From NCBI GenBank assembly GCA_903885665.1, contig CAISJL010000181.1:1-45757 (forward strand): DNA of 45,757 nt, read 5' to 3'. Positions 37,756 to 45,757 of this stretch are shown piece by piece. The position numbers and the translations under genes were made by a program. The notes beneath the pieces are model-generated. The model saw only the letters and a list, made by a program, of their open reading frames with translations. It did no database searches and was not told the origin of the DNA. Origin of the DNA: an uncultured beta proteobacterium. Lineage in GTDB: Bacteria; Pseudomonadota; Gammaproteobacteria; Burkholderiales; SG8-41. How positions within the stretch are numbered: the first letter of the stretch is position 1; every line of letters begins with the position of its first letter.

Positions 37756-39549
37756 CTAAGGGATAAAATAAAAATCTCCCAAAGCTTGATCATATAACGA
37801 CGGTACTTGTTCGTGCCCAACCGATTTCGACAAGCGAACCACTTCACTGCGCACGCTACGTAAGACTCGATCAATCGGCGCGCTCGGTTTTTGCATTTCT
37901 TTCAGGAACACCCGAGTAAACAGACCATTAGGGTCTTTATCCTTATCGCCGAGCCGATCCAAAGCTTGCTGGCCATTACCCGCAGAAAAAATCACCATCT
38001 GACCGGTTGCCGCCGTAGTCGGTGCCAGACCGCGCCCACCCAAAGCGCGGCCTGCCGTTTTAAAGGGATTGTCTCGACAAGCATCAATCACCACTAAGGT
38101 GAATTTCGCCTTGCTATCCTGAATATCATCGAGCATCCGTTGAAGTGGGATAGCCTCATCCTTGACTTGATCTTCCGACTCACCACGGATATCCACCGGT
38201 AACAAATAATTCGAGGCACCCAACTGCACACCATGACCAGCAAAGAAGATCACGACCTCATCGCCACCGTGAGTCTCGGCTTTGAAGTTGCGAATGGCCT
38301 CTTTCATCCCGCGCTCGGTCAGGTCTAACTTAATGGTCACTTTAAAGCCAGCCTTTTCTAAGGCACCACCCATCGCACGTGCATCAGCCCGCGCATTGAG
38401 CAGCTTAGATACCGACTGATAAGAATCGTTACCCATCACCAACGCACGCCGGTTAGCATAAGCTGCTGGCGTTGGCGCCGCCACTGGCGCCGCTGTCTGG
38501 GCTTGGGACTGAGCTTGGGTCTGAGCTTGAATCAATTGCAATTGCTTACGCAGCGCAGCCATTTCCGCATTCACCTTAGCCAGCTCTAGCGACTCGCGAC
38601 TCACTGTGGCTGGGGCCGCAACGGGTGATAGCGCAGGTGATGCTGACGTGATTTTTGGCTCCATCGGCTTGGCCGCAATCGTGGTTGGTGGCACAACAGA
38701 TGGCGTGCCCGCTCGATCTGTTTGGGCCAGAGCCACCGGCTTAGGCTCTGGCTTTTGCGCCACGCTCGCTACCATAGCCCACGCCGCAGCGGCTGCGGCG
38801 AGATGCGCAGGGACTTTACCGTCTGATTTACCCTCAACATACGCTTGAGCCACCGTTTCTACATATTGCTCACGCCACGCCAACCAGCGCTTAGCCCAAT
38901 CGGAAGGCGTGTTGGCCTCGAGGTTTTGCTTGAACACCCCCAACTTCTCACCCATCGCTGCGATATCTGCAAATAGATAAACATAAATCCGTAATTGATT
39001 AAAAGTCCCGACCTGAGATTCCATCAAGGCCACTTCGTCTGGCATCTTCTCGACAATCGCCGGTGTGAGTTTGCTAATAATCGGCCCCCACAGACTATTC
39101 TCGCGCCACCGCTCGTTTAAGGTATAACGAAAACGTCCAACCTGAAACACCTGCGAACAGCGCACATGCAAACTGCTCTGGCTTAGGCCATGTACGCTAT
39201 GACCAAACGCGCCTGGCGTGAGCCTCTTTTCGCAATCAGTGGGGGTCCACCGGCCAGGTAATTTCTCATAGCGCGCCACAAACAGCTTCAGCGGTGACTG
39301 AAGATCACTATTTAACAACACCACCACACCGCGATTGGCAGGCGCCGCTTCATCAAATACATGATTGACCAGCCACTGCCCAGGCGGTAGCGGAATCAAC
39401 TGCTTGGGGGCAAGCCGGAGCACATCGACATAGGTATCGCCAACCTGGGGCAGGCCAACGCTCACCCGCGGGGCTGCACTCAAACTAGCACTGACCAACA
39501 TCGTCATGGCCAACAAGTTATGCAAACTACGCATTACCAATTGCTTCAC
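37756..39549 (-). CDS. Caspase-like (C14) exported protein with N-terminal domain and coiled coil
   Basis: This 597-residue protein has a signal peptide (LLAMTMLVSASLSA, ending near residue 26), an N-terminal globular domain (about 27-250) with no family recognised, an Ala/Pro-rich linker, a coiled coil with Gln-Ala repeats (LAKVNAEMAALRKQLQLIQAQ, about 322-352) and a C-terminal caspase fold (about 365-597). The dyad is H439 in FFAGHGVQ and C491 in VIDACRDNPF. The start is GTG at 39549, with GAGGG upstream; M6 is an alternative. It is the first gene of the block and divergent from soxY. Confidence 0.8.
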   Translation of the reverse strand: MKQLVMRSLHNLLAMTMLVSASLSAAPRVSVGLPQVGDTYVDVLRLAPKQLIPLPPGQWLVNHVFDEAAPANRGVVVLLNSDLQSPLKLFVARYEKLPGRWTPTDCEKRLTPGAFGHSVHGLSQSSLHVRCSQVFQVGRFRYTLNERWRENSLWGPIISKLTPAIVEKMPDEVALMESQVGTFNQLRIYVYLFADIAAMGEKLGVFKQNLEANTPSDWAKRWLAWREQYVETVAQAYVEGKSDGKVPAHLAAAAAAWAMVASVAQKPEPKPVALAQTDRAGTPSVVPPTTIAAKPMEPKITSASPALSPVAAPATVSRESLELAKVNAEMAALRKQLQLIQAQTQAQSQAQTAAPVAAPTPAAYANRRALVMGNDSYQSVSKLLNARADARAMGGALEKAGFKVTIKLDLTERGMKEAIRNFKAETHGGDEVVIFFAGHGVQLGASNYLLPVDIRGESEDQVKDEAIPLQRMLDDIQDSKAKFTLVVIDACRDNPFKTAGRALGGRGLAPTTAATGQMVIFSAGNGQQALDRLGDKDKDPNGLFTRVFLKEMQKPSAPIDRVLRSVRSEVVRLSKSVGHEQVPSLYDQALGDFYFIP

Positions 39550-39788
39550 AAAAAACCCTCACTCATTCATAGCGATAGACGACCAACAAGATAGGCTATC
39601 TGCAGAAGTTGCAACTTCACACTGGCATGACTGCTGTGAACACACAGAGATGCGCTAAAATGCGTCCGGTATTGGATTGTCTGAGGTGGCGTACGCAGTG
39701 CACTACACCGCCAGCCGCCGCGACTGGAATCCGATTACACTATGCCCATTATGACATGCTATCTACCCTCTCTTTGCTGGAGCCCGAC

Positions 39789-40262
39789 ATGAACCCCACC
39801 GCCGCCCGCCGTCAGTTTCTCAACCGTATCAGCCATTGGGTTGCCTTGGGGCTTGCCAGCACTAGTGGACTGATCAAAGTCGGGCTGGCTTGGGCTGCCC
39901 CATGGGACAAGGCCACGTTTGAAACCAAAGCGTACGCCGACACTCTAAAGAGCCTGCAAATCAGCAACTTAATTGAAAGCCGCGACATCACAATCACCGC
40001 CCCCGACATCGCCGAGAACAGTGCCTTAGTGGCCGTTGCCATCAACAGCAAAATCCCCAATAGTCAAACCCTCTACCTCATTGCCGAAAAAAATCCCTTT
40101 CCTTTAGTCAGCCGCTTTGACTTTAGCGCGGGCGCTGAGGCCTACGCCTCGGTACGCATTAAGATGGGGCAGACCTCAACTGTGCGCGCCATCATCAAAG
40201 CAGACGACAAATACTATACCGCCGCGCGCGAAATCAAAATCACCGTCGGCGGCTGCGGCTAA
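39789..40262 (+). CDS. soxY: Sulfur-carrier protein SoxY
   Basis: SoxY carries sulfur intermediates on a C-terminal Cys during thiosulfate oxidation. The ATG at 39789 has GGAG upstream and starts a Tat signal (MNPTAARRQFLNRISHWVAL); the mature part ends VGGCG with the carrier Cys at residue 156. Most SoxY end GGCGG; here one Gly is missing. The protein is 157 residues. It is exported to the periplasm as a SoxYZ heterodimer. The frame is open back to 39609, but that region has no start with support. Confidence 0.92.
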   Translation: MNPTAARRQFLNRISHWVALGLASTSGLIKVGLAWAAPWDKATFETKAYADTLKSLQISNLIESRDITITAPDIAENSALVAVAINSKIPNSQTLYLIAEKNPFPLVSRFDFSAGAEAYASVRIKMGQTSTVRAIIKADDKYYTAAREIKITVGGCG

Positions 40263-40305
40263 ACCCGAACATCAAATCTAACTATTTGAAAAATAAGGAT
40301 ATTTT

Positions 40306-40617
40306 ATGTCAGAAGCAATGAAGATCAGCGCCCGCTTACAAGGCGACACGGCTGACGTCCGGATTCTCATGCGCCATCCAATGGAGACCGGCACCCGCAA
40401 AACCGCCACTGGTATCGTGCCCTTGCATTTCATCCAAAGTGTGATCGTCCAACACAATGGCAAAACCGTGCTCGATAGCCAATGGAGCCAAGCCATCTCG
40501 CGCGATCCCTTCTTAGGCCTGCGCATCAAAAACGCCAGGGCTGGCGACAAAATCACCGTCAACTGGTTAGACAACACCGGCGACAAGCGCAGCGATGAAG
40601 TCACCATCAACGGCTAA
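40306..40617 (+). CDS. soxZ: Sulfur-oxidation protein SoxZ
   Basis: SoxZ is the partner of SoxY. The 103 residues (KISARLQGDTADVRILMRHPMETG, then LDSQWSQAISRDPFLGLRIK) form the family beta-sandwich. No signal peptide is present; it is exported with SoxY by the Tat pathway. It lies 43 bases after soxY and is followed by the 13-bp tandem array before soxA. Confidence 0.92.
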   Translation: MSEAMKISARLQGDTADVRILMRHPMETGTRKTATGIVPLHFIQSVIVQHNGKTVLDSQWSQAISRDPFLGLRIKNARAGDKITVNWLDNTGDKRSDEVTING

Positions 40618-40676
40618 CACCTACTTTGCGCATTGCATTTTAGGGCTAATCTACAAATTTAACCCTTTAGCTATGA

Positions 40677-40767
40677 CCCTTACTGCCAGCCCTTACTCCT
40701 AGCCCTTACTCCCAGCCTTTCCTGCTAACCCTCACAACTAACCCTTACTGCTAACCCTTACTGCTAA
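40677..40767. repeat. Seven-unit 13-bp tandem array between soxZ and soxA
   Basis: Seven contiguous 13-base units start at 40677, 40690, 40703, 40716, 40729, 40742 and 40755. The consensus is CCCTTACTGCTAA; the last two units are identical and the earlier ones differ at a few positions. It fills about half the 203-base gap and has stops in all three plus frames. Confidence 0.9.
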
Positions 40768-40820
40768 CCCCACGCTGAGGCGCGAGTCCCACTTTGCACC
40801 GCCCTCCAGGAGCCTAACCC

Positions 40821-41690
40821 ATGCTGCGATGCTGTAATCACGACTTGATGCACCGCCTCAATAGCCACACGCAACCCCCTAGGAATACCTCGCTGCTCGC
40901 ACTGATCGCCCTGTTCATTTCTATCGTCATGAATTGCGGCCTCACCCCAGCATTCGCCCAAAACGACTTAAGTGTGGGTCGCAAAATGCTACTCGAAGAC
41001 AACCCCGGTGAATTATGGATTGACGACGGCAAAGCGCTGTTCTTCCAGGTGCGCGGCCCCAAACAAGCCTCGCTCGAACGCTGTGACTTTGGCCTTGGCC
41101 CGGGCAAACTAGAGGGTGCGGCCGCGCGCCTGCCGCGCTACTTTGCCGACACCAAGCGCGTCGAAGATCTGGAAAGTCGGCTCCTCACCTGCATGACCCA
41201 ACTCCAAGGGTTTGAGCGCAGCGCACTCGAACGCAATGCGATCTCCGAGCCTGCCAGTCGCGGCTCTGAAATCGAAGCCCTCGCCCTCTACATCACCTCG
41301 CGCTCCAATGGCCACCCCATCCAAGTTAGCCTCGATCACCCCCAAGAAAAAGCCATGTATAAAGCCGGTGAATACTTATTCTTCAGGCGTAGCGGGACTA
41401 ACGACTTTGGCTGTGTGCAATGCCATGGCGAGCCCGATAAACGCATCCGCTTACAAGACTTAGCGCCGCTCACCACCCACCGTGGCGCACAAGAAGTCGC
41501 TGCCAGCTGGCCCGCCTATCGCGGCGCGCATTATGTGGTGCGCACCCTGCAATGGCGTTTGAACGACTGTGTCTGGCAAATGCGTCTACCCGATCTCAAA
41601 TACGCCACCGACTACAGCATCGCACTCACCACCTACCTCAATCGCACCGGCAATGGTGCGCCCGTCCAAGTCCCCGGTTTCAAGCGCTAA
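40821..41690 (+). CDS. soxA: Sulfur-oxidation c-type cytochrome SoxA (monoheme type)
   Basis: SoxA with SoxX joins thiosulfate to the SoxY Cys. The 289-residue protein has a signal peptide (LLALIALFISIVMNC, ending near AFAQ). One heme motif CVQCH is at 198-202. C88 and C124 sit where the first heme of diheme SoxA would be, so they probably form the disulfide of the monoheme class. The active-site Cys is C250 (NDCVWQMR). The ATG at 40821 is eight bases after AGGAG. It precedes soxX by 12 bases. Confidence 0.93.
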   Translation: MLRCCNHDLMHRLNSHTQPPRNTSLLALIALFISIVMNCGLTPAFAQNDLSVGRKMLLEDNPGELWIDDGKALFFQVRGPKQASLERCDFGLGPGKLEGAAARLPRYFADTKRVEDLESRLLTCMTQLQGFERSALERNAISEPASRGSEIEALALYITSRSNGHPIQVSLDHPQEKAMYKAGEYLFFRRSGTNDFGCVQCHGEPDKRIRLQDLAPLTTHRGAQEVAASWPAYRGAHYVVRTLQWRLNDCVWQMRLPDLKYATDYSIALTTYLNRTGNGAPVQVPGFKR

Positions 41691-41702
41691 GAGATCCAGA
41701 GC

Positions 41703-42380
41703 ATGCACACCCCCCAACCCAACTACCCACTCAATCCCCCACTCAAGCACCAAAACCACCAACTGCGGCTGGCACTGTTTGGTCTCAGCCTGTGCTTACT
41801 ACTGAGCGCTTGCGGCTACCCCGATGCCAACACCACCCGCGAACTCGCCGAGCGCATGGTACTTGAGGCCTTTAGTGGCTCGCCGACCCATCTCAAGCGC
41901 ATCGAACAAGACCCCTCGCAACAACTCTGCAGCCGAATCAATAACGCCCCCATCTCTGCGGCCGATGCATCTACCGTCCTCGAGACTGCGCGCGCCTCCA
42001 TCCAATATCCCGCCAGTGGCGTGCTAATGGGCGACTGGAAAATTGGTGACACCCTCGCCCACGATGGCGCTGGTGATCGTATTCGCAACGGTAAGACCGA
42101 AGCCACTACACGAAATGGCGGTTTATGCCAGAACTGTCATGGACTCGCCCCTGGTGAAATCAACGTCGGCAACCTCGGGCCTAGCCTCACCGGCTACGGC
42201 AAATTACGCGGCACCGACCCCGCAATCGTCAAATACACCTACGACAAAATCTACAATGCGTGGTCTGTGATGCCGTGCTCCAACATGCCCAGACTCGGCG
42301 CTACGGGCCATCTCACCCCCACCCAAATCAGCCACCTAGTCGCCTACCTGCTAGATCAAAAATCACCAATAAATCAATAA
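41703..42380 (+). CDS. soxX: Sulfur-oxidation c-type cytochrome SoxX, predicted lipoprotein
   Basis: SoxX is the electron-accepting heme partner of SoxA. The 225-residue protein has one heme motif (CQNCH, 142-146) and a likely distal Met (M190 or M195 in VMPCSNMPRLG). A 21-residue Pro/His-rich tail precedes a hydrophobic segment ending LLLSACG, which matches the lipobox L-S-A-C, so it may be lipidated at C37; soluble periplasmic SoxX is the usual form. A block of about 70 residues separates the signal from the heme domain. It is between soxA and soxB. Confidence 0.9.
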   Translation: MHTPQPNYPLNPPLKHQNHQLRLALFGLSLCLLLSACGYPDANTTRELAERMVLEAFSGSPTHLKRIEQDPSQQLCSRINNAPISAADASTVLETARASIQYPASGVLMGDWKIGDTLAHDGAGDRIRNGKTEATTRNGGLCQNCHGLAPGEINVGNLGPSLTGYGKLRGTDPAIVKYTYDKIYNAWSVMPCSNMPRLGATGHLTPTQISHLVAYLLDQKSPINQ

Positions 42381-42429
42381 GTTAAACCAACAAACATCCG
42401 TCCACCCAGCACTTGGAGCCGCAGCCCCT

Positions 42430-44127
42430 ATGGCCTTATCCCGACGCGAATTTCTGCAGCTGTTAGCGGTGGCCGCCGGCCAAGGCTTGGCCCTAGCACC
42501 CGCCCAAGCCCAAAGCGCCGCCGATAACGGCCGCTACTACGATCTGGGGCGGGCCCGTGGCAACGTCACCCTGCTCCACTTTAGCGACTGTCATGCACAA
42601 CTCTTACCGGGTTACTTTCGTGAACCCGACACCCAAATTGGCGTTGGTAGCGCCCACCTGCAACCACCCCACCTCACCGGTGAAGCCCTGCTCAAACACT
42701 TTGGGATTGCTGCCAACAGCCGCGACGCCCACGCCTTCACCCATTTAGACTTTGTTACTGCCGCCCACACCTATGGTGCGGTTGGCGGCTTTGCCCATTT
42801 AGCGACTTTGGTTCAGCAACTGCGCGCTCAGCGCCCAGGCGCATTACTGCTCGATGGTGGAGACACTTGGCAAGGCTCTGCCACCGCCTTGTGGAGCAAC
42901 GCCCAAGACATGATCGATGCCACCCGCCAACTCGGGGTGGACTACATGACAGGCCACTGGGAATTCACCTATGGCGCGGCACGCGTGAATCAAGTCATTA
43001 CTACAGACTTTCGCGGCCGCACCGAATTTCTGGCACAAAACGTGCGCACTCTAGACTTTGAAGACCCGGTCTTTGCCGCCACCAGTCTGCGCGAAGTTAA
43101 TGGCGCGCGGATCGCTATTATTGGCCAAGCCTACCCCTACCCCCCGATTGCCAACCCCCGCCACTTTGTGCCGGACTGGACCTTTGGCATTCAAGAGGAG
43201 CGCTTGCAAACCCTGGTGGACGCTGCCCGCCAACAAGGTGCGGCAGCGGTGATTTTGCTCTCGCACAACGGCATGGACATCGACCTCAAACTGGCCAGCC
43301 GAGTCTCAGGCATCGACCTCATTTTAGGTGGCCACACGCATGATGCCGTACCCCAAGCCATCACTGTGGCCAACCGTCACGGCCACACCCAAGTCACCAA
43401 TGCTGGCGCCAATGGTAAGTTTTTAGGCGTCGCCGAACTCGACATCCGCGCTGGCAAACTGCACGGCTGTCACTACCGCCTGCTGCCCGTATTTGCCAAT
43501 TTGCTACCGGCAGACCCAGCAATGCAAACCTTGATCAACCGCCACCGCGCACCTTATCTTGAGCGTCTCGAGCGCGTGCTTACCCACACCAATGGTCTAC
43601 TCTATCGCCGCGACAATTTTGGCGGCAGTGCTGACCAACTGATTCTCAGCGCACTACTTGCCACCCAAGACACCGAGATTGCCTTCTCCCCGGGGTTTCG
43701 GTGGGGCGCTACCCTGCTGCCCAACACTGCAATTACCGTCGAAGACGTCATGCGCTTAACCGCAATTACCTATCCTGCTGTCACCCGCAACACCTTCACC
43801 GGTGCAGCACTCAAAGACTTACTCGAAGACCTGTGTGATAACTTATTTAATCCCGACCCCTATTTGCAACAAGGCGGCGACATGGTGCGTGTCGCCGGCC
43901 TGCGCTATAGCTGTGCACCGCACCAAAACATCGGACAGCGCATCAGCAATTTGTATGTCAACGACACACCCTTAGACCCAAATCGCGTATACACAGTCGC
44001 CAGTTGGGCCTCCGTTGCACCCGAGGCGCGAGGCACGCCAATCTGGGATGTGCTGGGTCAGTACTGCAGCGCCCATCAAACGCTACCCGTGATCAGCCCA
44101 CAGCACCCAGCGCTAATCAGGCGCTAG
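42430..44127 (+). CDS. soxB: Thiosulfohydrolase SoxB
   Basis: SoxB hydrolyses the terminal sulfonate from SoxY-bound thiosulfate with two Mn ions. The 565 residues start with a Tat signal (MALSRREFLQLLAVAAGQGL). The metallophosphatase motifs are DCHAQLLP (D53, H55), DGGDTWQGS, GHWEFTYG and GGHTHD, and the C-terminal 5'-nucleotidase domain follows. It is the last sox gene; no soxCD follows, only a convergent membrane-protein gene. Confidence 0.95.
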   Translation: MALSRREFLQLLAVAAGQGLALAPAQAQSAADNGRYYDLGRARGNVTLLHFSDCHAQLLPGYFREPDTQIGVGSAHLQPPHLTGEALLKHFGIAANSRDAHAFTHLDFVTAAHTYGAVGGFAHLATLVQQLRAQRPGALLLDGGDTWQGSATALWSNAQDMIDATRQLGVDYMTGHWEFTYGAARVNQVITTDFRGRTEFLAQNVRTLDFEDPVFAATSLREVNGARIAIIGQAYPYPPIANPRHFVPDWTFGIQEERLQTLVDAARQQGAAAVILLSHNGMDIDLKLASRVSGIDLILGGHTHDAVPQAITVANRHGHTQVTNAGANGKFLGVAELDIRAGKLHGCHYRLLPVFANLLPADPAMQTLINRHRAPYLERLERVLTHTNGLLYRRDNFGGSADQLILSALLATQDTEIAFSPGFRWGATLLPNTAITVEDVMRLTAITYPAVTRNTFTGAALKDLLEDLCDNLFNPDPYLQQGGDMVRVAGLRYSCAPHQNIGQRISNLYVNDTPLDPNRVYTVASWASVAPEARGTPIWDVLGQYCSAHQTLPVISPQHPALIRR

Positions 44128-44172
44128 GCGTCTGGCGTATTCAGTCTATCGTGCTCTGCCGATGGCATTAAA

Positions 44173-45757
44173 TTAGGGATTTGGATTTGGCAGCGGACTA
44201 GGGACAAACGGATAAATTGCCCCATGTGTCCAAAAGCGCGGGAATACAGGCACGCCCAAGCGCCCCTGCGACTGCACCGCTTCCCACATCAGGTCGGGCA
44301 CTCGCCGAATCTCAGTCGACACACCGACAGCAATCGCCGCAAAAAAACTAGTCATTACCATAAACATCAGCGCCTGTGGCCGCCACGCCCAAGCCGACAG
44401 ACGCAGTGGTGGTGTAGATTGCTGCTGCAAACAAAACCCTATGGCCCAGGCACTCAATGCGGCTAAGCTCACCTGACTAATGGGCATCACCACCACGCCA
44501 TCGACTAAGGCCTGCACCATCGCACCCACTAATCCCGCCAACACCGCCACCATAGTAAAGCTCGTGTGTTGTAGGCGGGTAGACGGCGCCCAAGAGGCCG
44601 TTTCTAGCGCCAAGGGTGACAAACCCACCCCTTGCCAGACAGCACGTCCAAAGCGCCATACGCCATAAACCGCTAACCCACACCACAATAAGCCGCCAAT
44701 CAGCCCCCATTCAGCAAACCATTGCAAGGGCGCATTATGGGGATGATTCGCAACGTCATTTTGAATGCTGGAAAAATGCATAGGCCCAATACCCAGCAAC
44801 GGATTCGACTGCAAGGCCTGCACACTAAACCCCCACAGACGCTCCCGCGCGGACACACTGCCACGGTCAAGGAGGTTACGCCCAGTAGTCAATGGCGTCG
44901 AACTAGGCACCGCCCCTTCAGGCCCAAGCCCTAAAAATTCTTGCGCCATTGGTGATAACACCTTAGGTGCGGGAAATTGTAGGGGCATCCACAACATCAC
45001 CACCACAAACGCAATAGCACCTGCAACTCCAGCCAGCGCTTGCCAGCGAAACCAACGCCAACCGACCGCACCACCGCACCAGGCTGCCACCACTGCGCCC
45101 ACCGTTAAACCCACCCAACTGCCGCGCGTACCAGAGCCAATTAACAACATCCACCACCAGAGGGCAACCCCGCCAAACAACAACCGTAGCTTTAACCCTT
45201 GCCCCCACCACAGCAGTGGCAACACCACAAACGGCAACAACATCGTCTGCCATTGGCCAAAAAACCGCACATTGCTAAAACCGTGGTACAAGGCCATCGG
45301 GATAAATGGCTGACCCGTGGTCGGGCCTAACGCTGCCATCAGCACATACTGAATCACACTACCTGCAGCATGGAGCGCTGCCGCTAACCACAACCCAAAC
45401 ACCAATACCTTATCCCACTCCGCAGCCCGCGCCTGGTGCCGCACCATCGCCAACACACCCACCACACACAACCAAGCGCCATACCACGCCCACTCCAGCC
45501 CCGCCCAACGCGGATACAAGGCCAGCACACTCGACACCCCACCAAGCACCATCACCGCGACCAGCGCCCAACGCAGTGCCCATCGTAGACTTCGCCACAA
45601 CGCCCACAGCCGTTGATTCCAAGGCGGCACACCACAGACCAGTAGCACGACTCCCCACAAGAACAACTGTGCCAAGCGTTGACCATCGTGGTTAAAAACG
45701 CCCCAGCGTAAATAAGGCGCTGCAACGACCAGAGCCATCACCAAACCCCAAACCCAG
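44173..45757 (-). CDS. O-antigen ligase / Wzy-type polysaccharide membrane protein, possibly 5'-truncated
   Basis: This polytopic inner-membrane protein, over 520 residues, has about a dozen hydrophobic segments. The Wzy_C-like core is seen in LIGSGTRGSWVGLTVGAVVAAW and, after a periplasmic loop, NPLLGIGPMHFSSIQNDVANHPHNAPLQWFAEWGLIGG with the conserved His. Such proteins ligate O-antigen, act as Wzy polymerases or glycosylate pilin (PglL). The frame is open to the window edge, with TTG at 45744 and ATG at 45738 as inside starts, so the true start may lie outside. The coding strand is G-rich and Trp-rich. Confidence 0.8.
   Translation of the reverse strand, partial: WVWGLVMALVVAAPYLRWGVFNHDGQRLAQLFLWGVVLLVCGVPPWNQRLWALWRSLRWALRWALVAVMVLGGVSSVLALYPRWAGLEWAWYGAWLCVVGVLAMVRHQARAAEWDKVLVFGLWLAAALHAAGSVIQYVLMAALGPTTGQPFIPMALYHGFSNVRFFGQWQTMLLPFVVLPLLWWGQGLKLRLLFGGVALWWWMLLIGSGTRGSWVGLTVGAVVAAWCGGAVGWRWFRWQALAGVAGAIAFVVVMLWMPLQFPAPKVLSPMAQEFLGLGPEGAVPSSTPLTTGRNLLDRGSVSARERLWGFSVQALQSNPLLGIGPMHFSSIQNDVANHPHNAPLQWFAEWGLIGGLLWCGLAVYGVWRFGRAVWQGVGLSPLALETASWAPSTRLQHTSFTMVAVLAGLVGAMVQALVDGVVVMPISQVSLAALSAWAIGFCLQQQSTPPLRLSAWAWRPQALMFMVMTSFFAAIAVGVSTEIRRVPDLMWEAVQSQGRLGVPVFPRFWTHGAIYPFVPSPLPNPNP

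Noticed and set aside
39609-39788. 60-codon N-terminal extension of SoxY
   Set aside because: The Tat signal and ribosome site identify 39789 as the start; the extension lacks any signal or motif.
40677-40767. CRISPR array
   Set aside because: Units are contiguous 13-mers with no spacers and no cas genes are present.
44765-45313. 182-codon plus-strand frame opposite the O-antigen ligase gene
   Set aside because: It is Pro/Thr/Asn-rich without motifs and arises from C-rich antisense of a G-rich membrane-protein gene.

Overview
The window reads as a stretch of betaproteobacterial chromosome, probably Burkholderiales-like. Gene order carries the assignment: ispB divergent from rplU-rpmA-obgE-proB; a CNP1-like protein, rppH and proS close together; ilvB-ilvH-ilvC-psd-pssA-leuA on one strand; and an ECF-type sigma factor followed by DUF3619, DUF3106 and RDD genes. 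All are arrangements familiar from that class. No rRNA, tRNA, CRISPR array, transposase or prophage gene was seen, and no gap between genes exceeds about 300 bases.

Left part (1-11.9 kb): the 5' part of ispB (minus strand, running off the left edge); rplU-rpmA-obgE-proB behind a near-consensus promoter; a minus-strand run of CNP1-like protein, DUF3501, a CCG-type iron-sulfur protein and rubrerythrin; then rppH, a spermidine-synthase-like protein, and plus-strand proS, lytic transglycosylase, wrbA and DUF2069. Middle part (11.9-30 kb): branched-chain amino acid and phospholipid genes (ilvBHC, psd, pssA, leuA), the sigma-factor operon, lptFG, pepA-holC-valS (ValS has an unusual 200-residue N-terminal extension) and an MFS transporter. 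Then follow tusA, a BepA-like M48 protease, moaC and an alpha/beta hydrolase.

Right part (33.9-45.7 kb) is accessory. A minus-strand block of five genes encodes two caspase-fold (C14) proteins with export signals, a small secreted Ig-like protein, a zinc-ribbon membrane protein and an OmpA-like protein. It is the best candidate here for a poorly described system. Divergent from it is a thiosulfate-oxidising set in the order soxY-soxZ-soxA-soxX-soxB, with no soxCD in view, which points to a sulfur-oxidising lifestyle. An O-antigen ligase/Wzy-type membrane protein closes the window.

Several non-coding signals stand out: a Leu-rich, possibly leaderless leader peptide before leuA; a perfect 41-bp palindrome near the rubrerythrin promoter; two crossed inverted repeats over the ribosome site of the MFS gene; a probable CTG start for the sigma factor; and degenerate tandem arrays in several intergenic gaps (clear periods of 10 and 13 bp, weaker ones of 16 and 20). 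All functions are inferred by reading translations; no database search was possible.
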